A stretch of 64,000 nucleotides of DNA from Chrysomallon squamiferum (Eukaryota > Mollusca > Gastropoda > Neomphalida > Peltospiridae): positions 19,188,698-19,252,697 of the forward strand of contig CM022670.1 in NCBI GenBank assembly GCA_012295275.1. The letters are read 5' to 3'. Shown piece after piece: positions 41,296-55,634 of the stretch (position 1 is the first letter of the stretch; each line of letters starts with the position of its first letter). The notes beneath the pieces are model-generated. The model was not told where the DNA came from. It ran no database searches and saw only the letters and a list, made by a program, of their open reading frames with translations. The translations under genes were made by a program, and so were the position numbers.

Positions 41296-44200
41296 AATGC
41301 ATACATGCAATGCAAATCTAAAGCACAGTAAGAAATACAGATATAGAGAAAGAAGGAAAATTAATTATTATTTGTTAAAAATAAAGAAATAAAATATAAT
41401 AAATATAAAATATATAATATATATATATATATATACTAAACAAAATACTACAAAACACAATCCTTTACACAAAAAAGCACACATGCATTTCAGTCAAAGA
41501 TAGCAACTCAAATACAGTTTCGCTATACTTATTTACCCCTTACAGATTTCATTCAAAGGAATACAGAATCTGGAAGATAAAACTGAAAAGATAATGATCC
41601 TTGAAAACATCTTTAAAACTCTTTGATATGTTAGATTGGACACTAAAATAAATAATATTTACTCTTTGTAGTGAAAACTTTATCATAGATTGTTTACAGT
41701 TTCATGCTGTTTGTATGTATGTATTATTTACTGAAGCGTTGAAATGAGGGGCAATTACTTATAACTACTTGGCAGTATAAAATAATTTACAGTTTTTAAA
41801 GGTCTGTGAGAAAATTAGTTGACTATAAATGGATGCTTAGTTTCTAAAATTAAAATAGCTGTTTTTTTCTTCTTTTTTGGCGGGGTTAATTATAAAAAAT
41901 GTGCATTTTCCTGCAATATCATACACACACACATACTTCATCTCTCTTTCTATCTCACAAATAAAGATCCACATAAACATATATATGAAATCAGAAAAGG
42001 TGTTTATTTATCACATAAATGATATATGCATGCTCTCCACTGCATAACAATGTATGTGAGTGTGTGATATTAATTAACTTTTAATTTATATTCAAATATA
42101 GCCTTTTTGTAACAGTTTCATTACAAAATAATTCATATCCAAGTCTGTGAATGAATAAAAGAATATTTAATGATACCCCATCTGTTGGATGTCAATTTGT
42201 TTCTCTACCACATCTATATATCTCTATCACCTAACAAAAACAAAAATTTTCTCTTTCACAAAACTTTTGTATCAGACTTGAACATCTTTGCTCACAATGG
42301 CACAGATAACTATTTACAATATTTTGACATCAAAAAGGTCAGGTATTCCCGTAATGTGTTCATTACAAATCTCTCCTATCTTTTCTGACTGGAGCTTCGT
42401 GCTGGGTTTATTTGAAAAATTTCCCATCTCCCCTGCCTGCCAGTCAAATCAGAACAACTGTGACAAAATGGAAAACAGATCTGAACAGTGTAACCCAATT
42501 TGATCTCAATGACTGGTGGATCATTTGCAAGACAAAAACAAGCAAATTGCAATATGATGTCTTCATTAGGATGGAGTGCTGGACATGACAGCTCCTCCAA
42601 CAAAAATGTCATGTGCAGACCATATGGTGTGATGAAAAATACAAAACCAGTTTTGTAGAAAATATAATTTTCTAGTAAATATTTTAGAAATAAGTTTCCT
42701 GAAAGATAGTTATTTAATTTGGAAATGATGTGTTAATGTAAATGTTTGAATGTGTGTACAGCTAAAAGTATTTGTCTATATGTTAAACAGATATGCTTAC
42801 ACTTGTGAGTAGGATGTGCATATATTTTTATATTTTTATGATGTACACCTATATAATGTATATGTTTAAGCAGTATCTTTAAAGTTTATCTATATATTTT
42901 TTATTTAGCTAAATGTCTAGCATTCATTCATATACATATTTTATGAACTAAGTATTTTTCGTTTTTAGTCTAAAACAAAATATTACAGAACCTAATGTCT
43001 TTTGTTATCTATAGAAAGGTGCTCGGAACAATAGCAATCCCAGAAAACAATGGCTGACCAAGGAAATAACTATACTGTAGTAAACAGCCAGCACTTAATG
43101 GCAGGACTAAGTGATTCTATAAGACTGTATTTCTAATAATTTTCTGGTCAATACATTCTAATTCACACCTTGGTGAGAAAAGGCCAACACATCTATAGTA
43201 GGAAGAAAGGTTTTTATATTACTAAACCTAGCTCACAATTCACATACAAGCAAAACACACACACACACACACACACATCTTTGTTTATATTTAAGTACAA
43301 GACTAGAAACTAACAAGCAATTAATTATACACATCCTCATAACAAAACATTTTAATTCCAGGACATTTTATATACTATACAGACTAAAACACACCAAATA
43401 TAAGGATAATTTTTGTTCCAAAATATTGTGAAATATTAATTTATTCAGACTTGGACACAAACTAAAGCATTTGTACATATATAATAATCTTATTCATCAG
43501 TGTGTGTGTGTATAAATATACATATTTGTATCAGTAAATAAAAAAAATAGCTGAAATTAGTAATTACATAAAAGTCAGTAGATACAGATAATAAATTTAT
43601 AACTTGGAGATAGTTTTATGTGGTAAGCTGGTGCACAAACTGCAGAAAATAATTCAATAAAAACAAACAAGTAAAAAAATATGTTAATAATAAAATTATA
43701 AATCAGTATGTTTAATCATTTTAAAATTACCATTTATACAATCAACAGACAGTTTACCAATCAAGCATGAAAGCACTAAAGCCACATGGGGCGGACTATT
43801 TAAAAAGAAATTCATTTAAAAAAACCAAAATACAATATAAACAAAAAACTCTTTGCAAAACAATTAATCCATACAACAGAGATTAGTGAAACAATTCAGT
43901 TTCTTTTTTAGTTTATTTTAATGGAAGAAAAAAACCATACAAAATTTAAAAACTAATAATTAAAAACAATACAATAAATAAAGCTCTCCAAAATTCACAA
44001 TGAAGAAATTGAAAATACTATTTACTAATCAAAGAATCTGATCTAGCAGGTAAACTTGGAAAGAAGCCCAGATCTTCATCAAAAACTAATGCCAGAGGCA
44101 AGTTGCTGAATCATATATATCAGTTATTGTTCAGTTACCTAACCAGCAGGTCTGCCTGCATGACGTATGTAATGGCTTTGGTTCACAGAACATGTGTCTC

Positions 44201-46142
44201 CTGTTAATTCAACGCAAATAGTAACCAAGCTTTGAGAACAAAAAACAAGGGGGAAAAAAAATAAAAAGGCTGTGCTGAAGCCAAGATATGAGAAACATGT
44301 TGTATTAACAAGCACCATTTTTCTGTGCTTCAGTGCATAACTGACTGCATACTGATGTTTAACAAGTTTTTCCTTTGTATATTTTAATACAAAAATTCAT
44401 TCACACAGTTTAGGTCTTTATTAGTATTAATGTTTACAACAAGATGATTTTGTTTGTAATACTCTTTTTGTAGGTCGATTACCATTTATGTCAAAAAAAG
44501 TTTCCTGGGTTTATTTCTAACAAAAACATTCAGAATTATATAGAAAATATATGTGCATAATTATTCAAATTATGGTTTTATGCAAATGTTTCTGAAGTTT
44601 TCTGATCTTACATAATAGATTGCCAATTTACAGGTAAAGGATTTAAAATTATTTCAAGAGATATACACTGAGTAATTTTCACTTAGAAAACTGTATGGCT
44701 AACTTGCAAAATATGCCTAAAATATACTAAATTTAAAGCATACAAGTCCAGGTCGCCAATTCAAGTCTGTGATCTGACGACTTTACTGGAGTGAATCATT
44801 TTATTACTATTTAATATCAAATAATCATACAGATATAATCTGTGCTTTGGTGCGTAACAAAACTATACAGCAAGATTACTTTAGTATTAATATTCAAGCA
44901 TGCATGTCCAGGGCACAGAGTCATGTGCTTTGTAGGTGTTAATGTCGGTGATATGACGACTTTATTGTAAAGATACCTGCTGAACTGTTTATTACTATTT
45001 CATGTCAAATATATTAGTAAACAGATATAGACAAAATGTCAAATTAGGTATCACTTACTCTTTTTTCCATTATGATATTAACAGTCATGATATTAGTAAA
45101 TTAAGAATTACTTGTATTTATTAGTAAAATAAAAATTATTGTTATGTTAATAATAGATTACTGTTATTATATTAGTAAAATAAAGATTACTGTTGTACTA
45201 GTAAGATAGATATTATTGTAATCTCATTAGTAAAATGGATTACTGTTATTATGTTAGTAAAATAGATTTCAGTTACTGTGTAAATAAATTAAATATTTTT
45301 ACTTTGATGTTACTAAACCAAAGATTGCTGTGCTTTTAAAATAAAATTTCTGTTTTTGTATTTTAAATTAAATGAAGATTACTGATATTCTACAGAAATA
45401 TTTTATACTTTGACAGTACAGTATAAACTGATAAAAGCTTATAAACAAACTGTATATGAAATTGTTACAGAACTGAAAATAGTGTAAGATAAAGATTATA
45501 TATGGCACCATATAAATGAATTTCCTATCAAATATATTAGTTTCATTTTAATTTGGGTATAGATAATATTGAGATATGAATAAGAAGATAAGCTAATTTA
45601 ATTTAATTTTAAATTTCTTAAAAAAAATAATAAAAATAAAATAAAAAAATAAAACTGAGTTCTTAAACATTTAGGAGAAATGAAGACTTGAATGGAAAAT
45701 TTAACATCAAAAATAATAACTGTTGGCAATCAAACTTGGTACTTTTAACAATAGCAGCTATGCCATTTTTTTTTTTAAGTGTTAAAAGAAATGAAAATTA
45801 AAAAAAGGGAATGAAAAAGAAATAAAAAAAAACTTTGTTTTAAAAAGCCATTAAAATCAAACAGAAAAACCAGAACAGAAGAAAAAAATGCTAATGGTTC
45901 CAAGTCTCCATTTTTTTCTACAAAAGATAAGTATTGGGTTTCTGATAATGGTATTAATGGTTTGACTTGGCACTGTAACATATACCAGGGAGTGTATTTT
46001 TACAAACATATTTTAAACAAACCACACATGAAAGATGGTCCATAGACATGTCTGACAACAATGTGAAAATTCTAATAATTTCTCTTCTAATTGGATATCT
46101 GAAACAACCAGAAACAAAGGATAAAAAGAGAAAAAAACATTT

Positions 46143-46239
<97 letters not shown>

Positions 46240-49065
46240 AGTGAGTTACGGATATAGAATAACAGAGAAATAGAAAATTATAGATAACGGAGAGAAAGAG
46301 ATATAGAATAAGAAAGCAAAAGAATATGCAGAATATTGAGAAATTGAGAGAGAAAGAATGAAAAATCAGTGAATATTCAACTAAATATCTGACAGGGAAA
46401 AATATTTAAAAAAAAACAAAGAATGTAGGGAGAAAAGAAGAAAGGGAGAGAGAAAGAGAAATAGATGGCAAAGAGAAATGGCCACACAACAAATCAAATT
46501 AACACAAATAACATTAATCTGTCTAAATAAACCACACATTATCATTGGTAAAAAAAAACAAATTTAACAACAACGTAATTAAAATTTCTCCTGAAAAAGT
46601 GTTAAAAAAAAAATTAAACAGAAGTTTTTATGAGTGATCCATAAAAAAATTTCACACAAAGAAACTGTGGCTTTTCCATCAGGAAATAGCTTGAAGAGAT
46701 AAAAAAAAAAAAAGTGTTAGGAAATGACACAATTTACGTTTGCCATAGCATCAGTGTGAAATGGTGCAATTTCAGATAAGGAGGTCGCAGCTGTAGAAGG
46801 CAGTTCTTTTAACCGCTTCAAATTACAATTATTTTTAACCACATTACAACAGATGTAATCCTTATTTGTAAAAAGTATGAAACAAATAAAATTATTTAAT
46901 TAAAAGAAATGTGAAAATTTAAATACATTTTGAGTATTGTGAGAAATGTTAGATGATGTGCTCATAGCTGTAGAATGAGTTTCTTTTAACTTGTTTCAAA
47001 TTAAAATTATTTTTAACTCTGTTACCAATAAATATAATCATTATTTGTAACACATACAAATTAAGTTTGAAAAAATTTAAGTATATTTAAATTTCTTGTG
47101 AAAATGTATATAATTAATTCTTTCTGTATTATTATCATTGTCAGTTTATTTATTTTTTGAAATTTGTTTGTTAGTATTACCTTTTATCAAATTCTAAATA
47201 TTTCTTGATAAAAACCATTTCTTAAGCATAATACAGTATCATTCACACAAACGTCATATTTCTTTTCAGATATACAGTAATAATAAAAATATTTCTGCTT
47301 GAGCACATTTAACCCCCCCAAAACCAAATATATGCAGTTAACTTTTTCAACCAACAAATGCAGAAGACAATAACATACAGACACCTGTTTCACAGTTAAA
47401 AAAAGTAACGGCAATCATTTCAACTTCTGTATAAATAAATTCAATTATGTGACCACTAAAGCATGGTGACTTAATGCTGCAGGAATGCACATGACTGAGC
47501 AAAAGAGACATTACTTCTAATTGTTAATTCACATAACGACAATGAACTTAAACTGACCACACAGTGGACATTATAGAGATGATTTACTTCTAATATAAAT
47601 ATTACTAATCACCTTGTAATGATTATTGTTCACGTCTAAGTAGTACTTCAATATAAAACAGGGAAACAGAAAATGACTTTTGTATGAAATATATTTTTTA
47701 TTATTATTATTACTTAGAAATAAATTTAATATGACTTTACTGTTAACTGGAAATTACCTTGTAATAATTATTGTTCATTTGTGAGTGACATTAATATTTA
47801 TATTTATTTAGCTAGTGGAATACTGTTTTTGTAATATTTTGAAAATGAAGTATTTTTTAAAAATTGTAGCTGACACTAAAATAAAACATATTTTGAAAAA
47901 CTACTGGGGGATGTATATATTGAATTAAGTTTTAATAAAACTTTTCAAATGGATTTCTCAAATGTATAATTTTTTTCATTTCTAAGTCTGTATGTTGTTT
48001 AATTAAATAACCAATTTTTATCTTGCTGTGTTTTAAATTTCTTTTTGTTTGTTATTTCTCTGTTTTTTGATTATTACCATTTCTTTGTTTATCATCATCA
48101 TTCTCATTATTATTAATGTACATAAGCCAAAATGCTATATTCAGGTGAATCAAGTCATTATCTTCAGTACTTATTCCTTCAACCATAGCTACAGTATCCA
48201 TAGTAACAAAAGATACAGTTATTAGCCTCAGTTAACAATTCCATAATGATAACATCCACAGAAACAAACAGTATAAAATTACCCACAATTAAATCACTGT
48301 ACAAGAAATACTACTTTCTAAAAAGCAATACTGACTGCTAATGGAAAAATAAAAACAAAGGAATAGAAAAACATTCACACTTTATAAATATTTTTCCAGT
48401 GTCATAAAACATATAAAATAATAAACAAAAACAATTTTTGTTAAATACTTTAAAAAAAAAGAAAAGACAAAGAGTTCTACTTCAGTTATCTGTCAAACAT
48501 CAGGATCTCATAGTGTTAGCTGCAAATTCCTGTCTTGTACATAAATATTATCAGAATCTTCGGTAATGTGTTCCGGATGTATTTATTGTCTCTTTGTCAA
48601 GTACGAAAATATTTTTCTAACTTTTTCAGGAGATTTTGAAAACGATGATTAACAAAAGGCCTTTGCTAGAACAGTGCATGCAAAAAAAAAAAGGAGGAAG
48701 AAAAAGAAAAGAACAAAGTGAAGTTATTGGCAAATTAGTAAGAGAGGAGACAAAAAAAAAGAAAAAAAGGTTATTTCAAAAGGAACTGAATTGTTTTTGT
48801 TCAGGAAAACAAAGCCCTCTAAAACATAACAGTAAACAGGGGTATCCCATCACAAGTACTTAACAACTAGCAAAACAACAATAAATAAATAAATAAATAA
48901 ATATATTAATAATAATAATAATAATAATAATAAGTTTTTAATAAAACAAAAAAAATATTATATTTCTCAATAATGTAACAATTTCTTTAAAAAATCTATG
49001 AAATTAAAAAACAATACTTGACTGGAACAAAAATAAATTCATGAACAAACTAGTAAATAAAAAAG

Positions 49066-49121
<56 letters not shown>

Positions 49122-50401
49122 AACATTTAGAAAATGTTCCACTATTGCTATTCTTGCAGGAAGAATAAAAAAGTATTTAGTGATTTGGTTCAGTGGTGAC
49201 ACACTTGTTCCAGAATGTTCCAGAATGTTCCAGTGACATGGCTGTGGTGAAGGGCTGTCTGCTTCATGATTAATAGGGAGCAAGTGTGATGCTTAGAAAT
49301 GTACTTTGTAATCCTGTGATGATATTCCAGCACCTTAAGTTTTACAGTTTGACACAACTCTGTACATATCACAACACCAATACCAATGTAAGAAGAAAAA
49401 AGTAAAAAAAAAAAAAAAAAAAACAGAAACATATACACTGCTTAAATGCAAACATAAATCTAAATAATATAAATAAAAAAAAAAAAATATATATATATAG
49501 ACATATCTGTTAATAAAAAATAACTTTGTTGTTATTGTTTGTCATTTTATTAAAGGTTACTATTACTTAAAAGGAACTAGTAATCCATTATATTTTTGCT
49601 TTTAAGAATTAAGATAAATACTTTAAAAAAAAAAAAAAAAAAAAAAAAGGATTTTTGATCAAATAGGAACAAATGATGGCAAAAAGGTAAATCATCCAGC
49701 AAGCTTTAGTTGGAAACAAATTAAAACATCTTAATAAATAATGCATTATTTATAATAAGCTGAAAATATTTTCCTGTTTAATAATTTTATAAAATTAAAC
49801 TATTATTTTTTTTTTTAAATGCTATTCAAGAAAGCATTCTAACATACAGTTAAAAAAAAAAAAATTTTTTTTTTTTTTTTTAAATTTAAATGAATAGATA
49901 AAAAAAATTAAAAATGAAATAAATAAATAAGCAGGTGGCAGGCTACTGGGGGGAGAAGAGGAGGGGGTGAAAGGGGAAGAGGTGCATTAACCCAACAGAT
50001 CTCACAGATTACTTTATGTGAGACTCAACAACTGCAGTGCTGACCTGATTGAGGAGACACGATAAAACAAACAGGTAATTTTGTTGAAAAACTTGCAGAC
50101 ATTTCCAGCTGTGATGGTCTTAAATGTCTGTGTGGGTATTTCAGTGGGTGATCCCACATTGCCTGCTGTTAATGTTGCCAGGAAACCTCGGGTTTACTTT
50201 TCATTAGATGGTTTTAATTTTTGACCTTAGTGAAGAATGTTTGTTGTTTTATAATACAAACAATGTCAAAACAGAGTTTGTATGTGTGTATCTATGTTAC
50301 TGTATGGGTGTTGTTGTTATTCTGTCTATTTGTCTATTTTATATATATGTATGCATTATTCTTCAGGTATTTTAGAATTTATACATTATTTATAAAGGAA
50401 C

Positions 50402-50433
<32 letters not shown>

Positions 50434-53400
50434 GTTGTTGTTCTTACAAGTGTATATAAGAATATGTATGTACAAACATAAATGTGTATATCTGTTTAAG
50501 CTGAACTAGAGGAAACATATTTGTAAAAAGAAATTTAATAAATAAACAAAACCAAAAAAGCCTCACTAATTTTTAAATACCTTTCTCTTTCCTACAGGTC
50601 AGAAATAACTTAAATACTATGAAAACATGCAAAGAATCTTCAATTCCTTCCAGGTAAACACATCACTAGTTTGTCAGTACATTGAGCAATACCTGACAGG
50701 TGATAAAGGTCACATGTTCTTCAAATACAGATGCTTTTCTGACCCACCATATACTTTAAAACACAACAAACAACCCACATATATTTATGGTTCAACTTTC
50801 TGGAGATATATTTGCAGTATACAAATCAATATCAAAAATAGCTTCTAAAAATTTATCCAAATATTTTTCTTGGATGTTTACTATATACAGGTTTCCACAT
50901 ATACCTTATAAAAACATATGCCAAACACTAAAATTCTTTAATTATATTTTAACTTGCTTGTTAATTTGTCTTCCACTTTGTTATCTGTGACTGTTATATT
51001 AATATAATGTAGAAATTGAAATGAAACATAGATTTAAAAATTAATTCAGTATAAAGATATATGGTAAGCATTTTATTAATTTCTAGCATTAGTATGTTTA
51101 AAACTGACAATAACAACAAGTCATCCATACATAAATTATTTAACATGCTTTAGAAAAACAGAAATAAAAACAACTAAATATTTCACAAAAAACAGATGTC
51201 ATCAGCTTCAGAAGAAAACTATTTTCCAAGCATGATCTTCAGTTAATATTAATCCTTCCAGATGACTTGAAGATATCTAAAACAAATTATAATCATTGTG
51301 TTTGTGCTCCTGTTTATTTAACAGATGGTTCGATTCAGTCAATGATTTTCTACCTGTGATCTTCAACAGATAAAAAGAAACAGGTAAGAGATGTCACATT
51401 CAAGACTGATTAATGTTTTCTCCCCCCATCACAGCCAGGTGAGAGAACACTATGGAAATGTCCAGTAAACAGGACAGACAATGGCTGACCATTACAACAA
51501 TAAAACTATTAGTCTTCAAGTGACAGTTTTGTTCCTGTGCAATTCCACTTTGAAAGTCCCTGCTATTTAGCTGCAGGTGATTCTGTTCAGTTAAGACACA
51601 CCTCTCCATACCACCAGTGACCATTGTTAGGTACTTGTATAGAAAACACTATAGGGATCCCGGTACTTACTGTTATTGTAAGATAGTTTACTTCTTGTTG
51701 CTGTCTGTGCAATAATATTTATTTTACTACTTAGGACGACCACTTTCTCAACTTGTACACATCATTAGCAAGCAATTAGGTGATTAGAGATTGGGGCTGG
51801 AACATCAAAGAAAGAAGGGTAGTCACCAGTTGAATAGATGAATGTAGAAATAATGGATACATGATTATGATGGATGAACGGACAGTTCTGTGAGTGGATT
51901 AATGGATGGGCAAATGAATGAATGAATGAATAAAGGAAGTAAGGAATGAATGGATTAATGGATTAACAGATGGATGATTAAGATGGTGGTTCACTTTTAA
52001 TACAAGAAAAAAGCTCTAAAAACAATGAAGTAATTTTTGTTTTAACTATTATTACAAACTATACTGCAAATGTATTTAAACATGTTCTGTCTTTGAACAT
52101 AAAATATGTTTTCTATTTCTACTCCAAAAATTAAAAAAAAAAAAATTACTACTTGAGAAAAAAGGAAATGACATTTTATATCATCTATCAGAAACTATGA
52201 TTATCATAAATATATTTAATTAATTTATTATTTAAAACACTAAAAATATTCTACTTTATCATGATCTTAAAACAAAAATAAAATTATAATATTAGAAAAA
52301 AGAAGAAAAAACACTTGTGCGTGCTAATGTAAATACATGTATTCAGGGCTAACACATGTCACTTATACAAGGTTTGGGAACATTGATTTTACCTATTATC
52401 CGTTTACAAGCACATGACTCTGCATTAGCAAAAATACACACATACACCTTGAAATCGATTACAGAATGCAACCATGTGTAAAAATGTATGTTAACCAGTT
52501 TTCATCTGTTTTCACATATTTTATAATGCTACAATCATGTATGAGTTTAGGAATAAAACAATGGTAATGTAAAACAGTATATGAAAACAACTGTTTTAAC
52601 AGATCTTCATATTAATACGTGTTTTTATTATCTTTTTTTCATTATATTGCTTAGCTTTTTAAAAGGAACTTCTTTTTCTTTCTTTTTTTAATTTTTTTTT
52701 AGCTTTATACAATAATTTATAATGCAGTAGCGCTATTCTGTGGAAGCAAGCCATTTGTTAAATAAAATGGTGACAAAAAAACACCATGACATCAATGCAA
52801 GTTTAACAGATCTATTTGAACTGACTTTTATTCTTGGTATGAAAGAATTCACAATGCTGTTATAAAGAAAGAATTTTGTTTGTTAATAACAAATAATAAC
52901 GTGAAGTTGTAAATTTCTCTATTTATTTATTTTTATTATTATATTTTGTAAATAAATAAATAAAAATAAGTTTTAAAAATATTGTTTTGGTATTATCCTA
53001 TTTCACAATGTTATAATTAATATGAACTCTGGAGAGACAATAACAAAAAAAAAAAAAAATAAAATTAAAAAGTTTCTTTAGACTACAAAATTCAATAAAC
53101 TCATTTTTTAAATTTTTATATCTAAAAACATGTAAGTCAAAGATTTCTTTTTATATTTTATTTATTATGATTATAATTTTATTTATTTTTATTTTTTTTT
53201 TTTTTTCAGAAGTCACAGTTATTCACAATGTACTGATTTTCTGACAATTGTTTCTTCTTAACAAAGAAAGATTGTAACAGGACAAGATTCATCAGACCAT
53301 GAAAGAAAACTGTAATACTTTTTTCTTTATTTATGTATGAAAAATGTAACTCAGTTCTTTTTTTTTTTTTTTTAATACACAATATTTCACAGTGGAGTGA

Positions 53401-54472
53401 ATTAAGTTTCATACAAACCAGTGAATGAAGATAATGCAATCTTTAATTAATTATTAATCAATCATAACATATTGAGTTTTTCTTGTAAAAACAATTTTAC
53501 ATTTTAAAAAGTTCACTTGTAATTTTTATTAACTCCACACTCTTATTCTATTAATTAGATGTTCCTTATAATAATAGTCCAGATCTAAATAATTAGAATA
53601 ATTTATTTAAAATGAATTACTCAGTACAGTTTGTTCAGTGTATCATTTTTTAAACATTAAATAAAAATATTTTATTAGTTAGACACAGGATTGATTGAAA
53701 TTTATTGTTTTCTTTTCTTGTTGAGGAAATTTTGTTTAATTACTTTTATTGTTTTTATACAATTATTAATTTAAATTTTAAAATTTTTTTTTTTTTTTTT
53801 TTTTACAGAATTCAGCATTCTCCATTTTTAATGAACATTTTATTTTTTAACAAAATATCTGAGTTTGTCTCCTAGTTTTCTTTGTCTAATCCCCAAAACA
53901 ATAATAGAAAACGTACACTTAATGTGAAATAAAAAATAAAATAAAATAATAATAATAATAAAAATAAAATAGTAAATTAATACAATACGAAAATAACATA
54001 GAAAGACATTTTTGAAAAAGGTAAAAAGAAAATGATGATAAATTAATTCCTCCCCAAATAAGAGAGAGGAAGTTCGAGAATTTTTGAACTGTCAACTGGA
54101 GTGCCTTTAATTATATATAAAAAAAAAAAAAAAAAAATTATGCACCAAAGCAACACATTAGATGTTCAAAATTAAACATATGTATTCCTCCCCTAAAACG
54201 AAATTGAAAGTGAGGACTTTTGAAGTTGACTTAAGTTCTTTTAATTTTATTAAAAAAAAAAGTATATAACAAATTAACAGCATTCTAAAACGAACATGTA
54301 AAACATTATACAACAAAGCAACACATCAGATGTTAAAAATTAAATAAATGTATTCCTCCCCACATACAAAACAGAAAGTTGGGATTTTTGAAGTTGACCA
54401 AGGTGCTTTTAAAAAAAAAAAAAAAAAAAATGGATGAAATAAATAGTATTCTAAAAAATAAACAAACAGAAA

Positions 54473-54509
<37 letters not shown>

Positions 54510-55603
54510 TATATATATATATAATTATACAACAAAGCTACAGACTACTTGATCAAATGGAAACACAGTCTTATGAAAAACATCTAATACTTTTTTTTTA
54601 CACTTAAAAAAGAAGTAAAATGCTACATAATAAATTATTAAAAAAAAGAGAGAAAGAAAACTGTTGTTTGATCCCCTTGCATTTAAAAAGAGATTTCCAA
54701 GTATAAAAAGTTAAAAGAAATAAACAAATTAAATGAAGCCATCACACTCTATATGCTGTTACTATCAGCCATGATAAAGTTTTATTTCAAAAAGTTAACA
54801 CAGTTAACCCAAATGATTCATGAGAACAATTTTCTTCCATTGTGATGTTAAAAAGAAAAAAGAAAAAAAAGTAACAAAATGAATAATAAAATCACAGTAG
54901 TTTTTTTGTTGTTTTTTTCCATTTATTTATTTATTTTAATTTGCCTGTATGATTTATACTTGGGCTCTTTCAAAGTCATCCATGACATTGCCTTTGATTC
55001 GAATGTATGACACAGGTAATTTGTCAAAAACTGCTGCTATTTAGTGTGGGAACTGTTATAAACTTTGCTGGTGGAATTCCGTATGGTGAGCTTTCTGACA
55101 CTTATTTAAACCCAGTCACTGGAACACTATGTTCTCTATAAATCTTAATATCTAACTTTAATAAACACTACAAATTATGGTGGGATTTAATTTTACTTAT
55201 TTTTCTTTTCTTTAATAAAAAGATTAATCAAATATATATACTTGTTTGTATTATTATTATTTTGTTTGTTTTTTGGTATGTTATTATTAACATTTTCTTT
55301 AACTGTAAGGTTATTTGAAAGAAGAGTCAATTTGTGTGCAGACACACCCTCATACCCACACCCCCACATTTCTTTATTATCTTGACAGTCTAATGTAATT
55401 TGTTAAAGGAACATAAAATTGATCTAATGATAATAAGAATATTCTTTCTTTTTTTCAATATTTCTTTTCTTTTTCTTTTTTTAATACTATCAATTAATGA
55501 TTATATTTTATAGAAAAAGAAATGTCAAAATATTAATAAATACTACTACTACTACTACTAATAATAATGATAATCAGAATTAAAGGAACAATAAAATAAA
55601 ACA

Positions 55604-55634
<31 letters not shown>

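Noticed and set aside
42376-42612. 78-codon minus-strand open frame in intron 3
   Set aside because: More balanced composition than its neighbours, but no domain, no matching splice sites and it would break the frame between exons 3 and 4.
46048-46257. Plus-strand open frame with a long RE/ER repeat protein
   Set aside because: It is translation of a GA microsatellite, with no conserved domain and no splice context.
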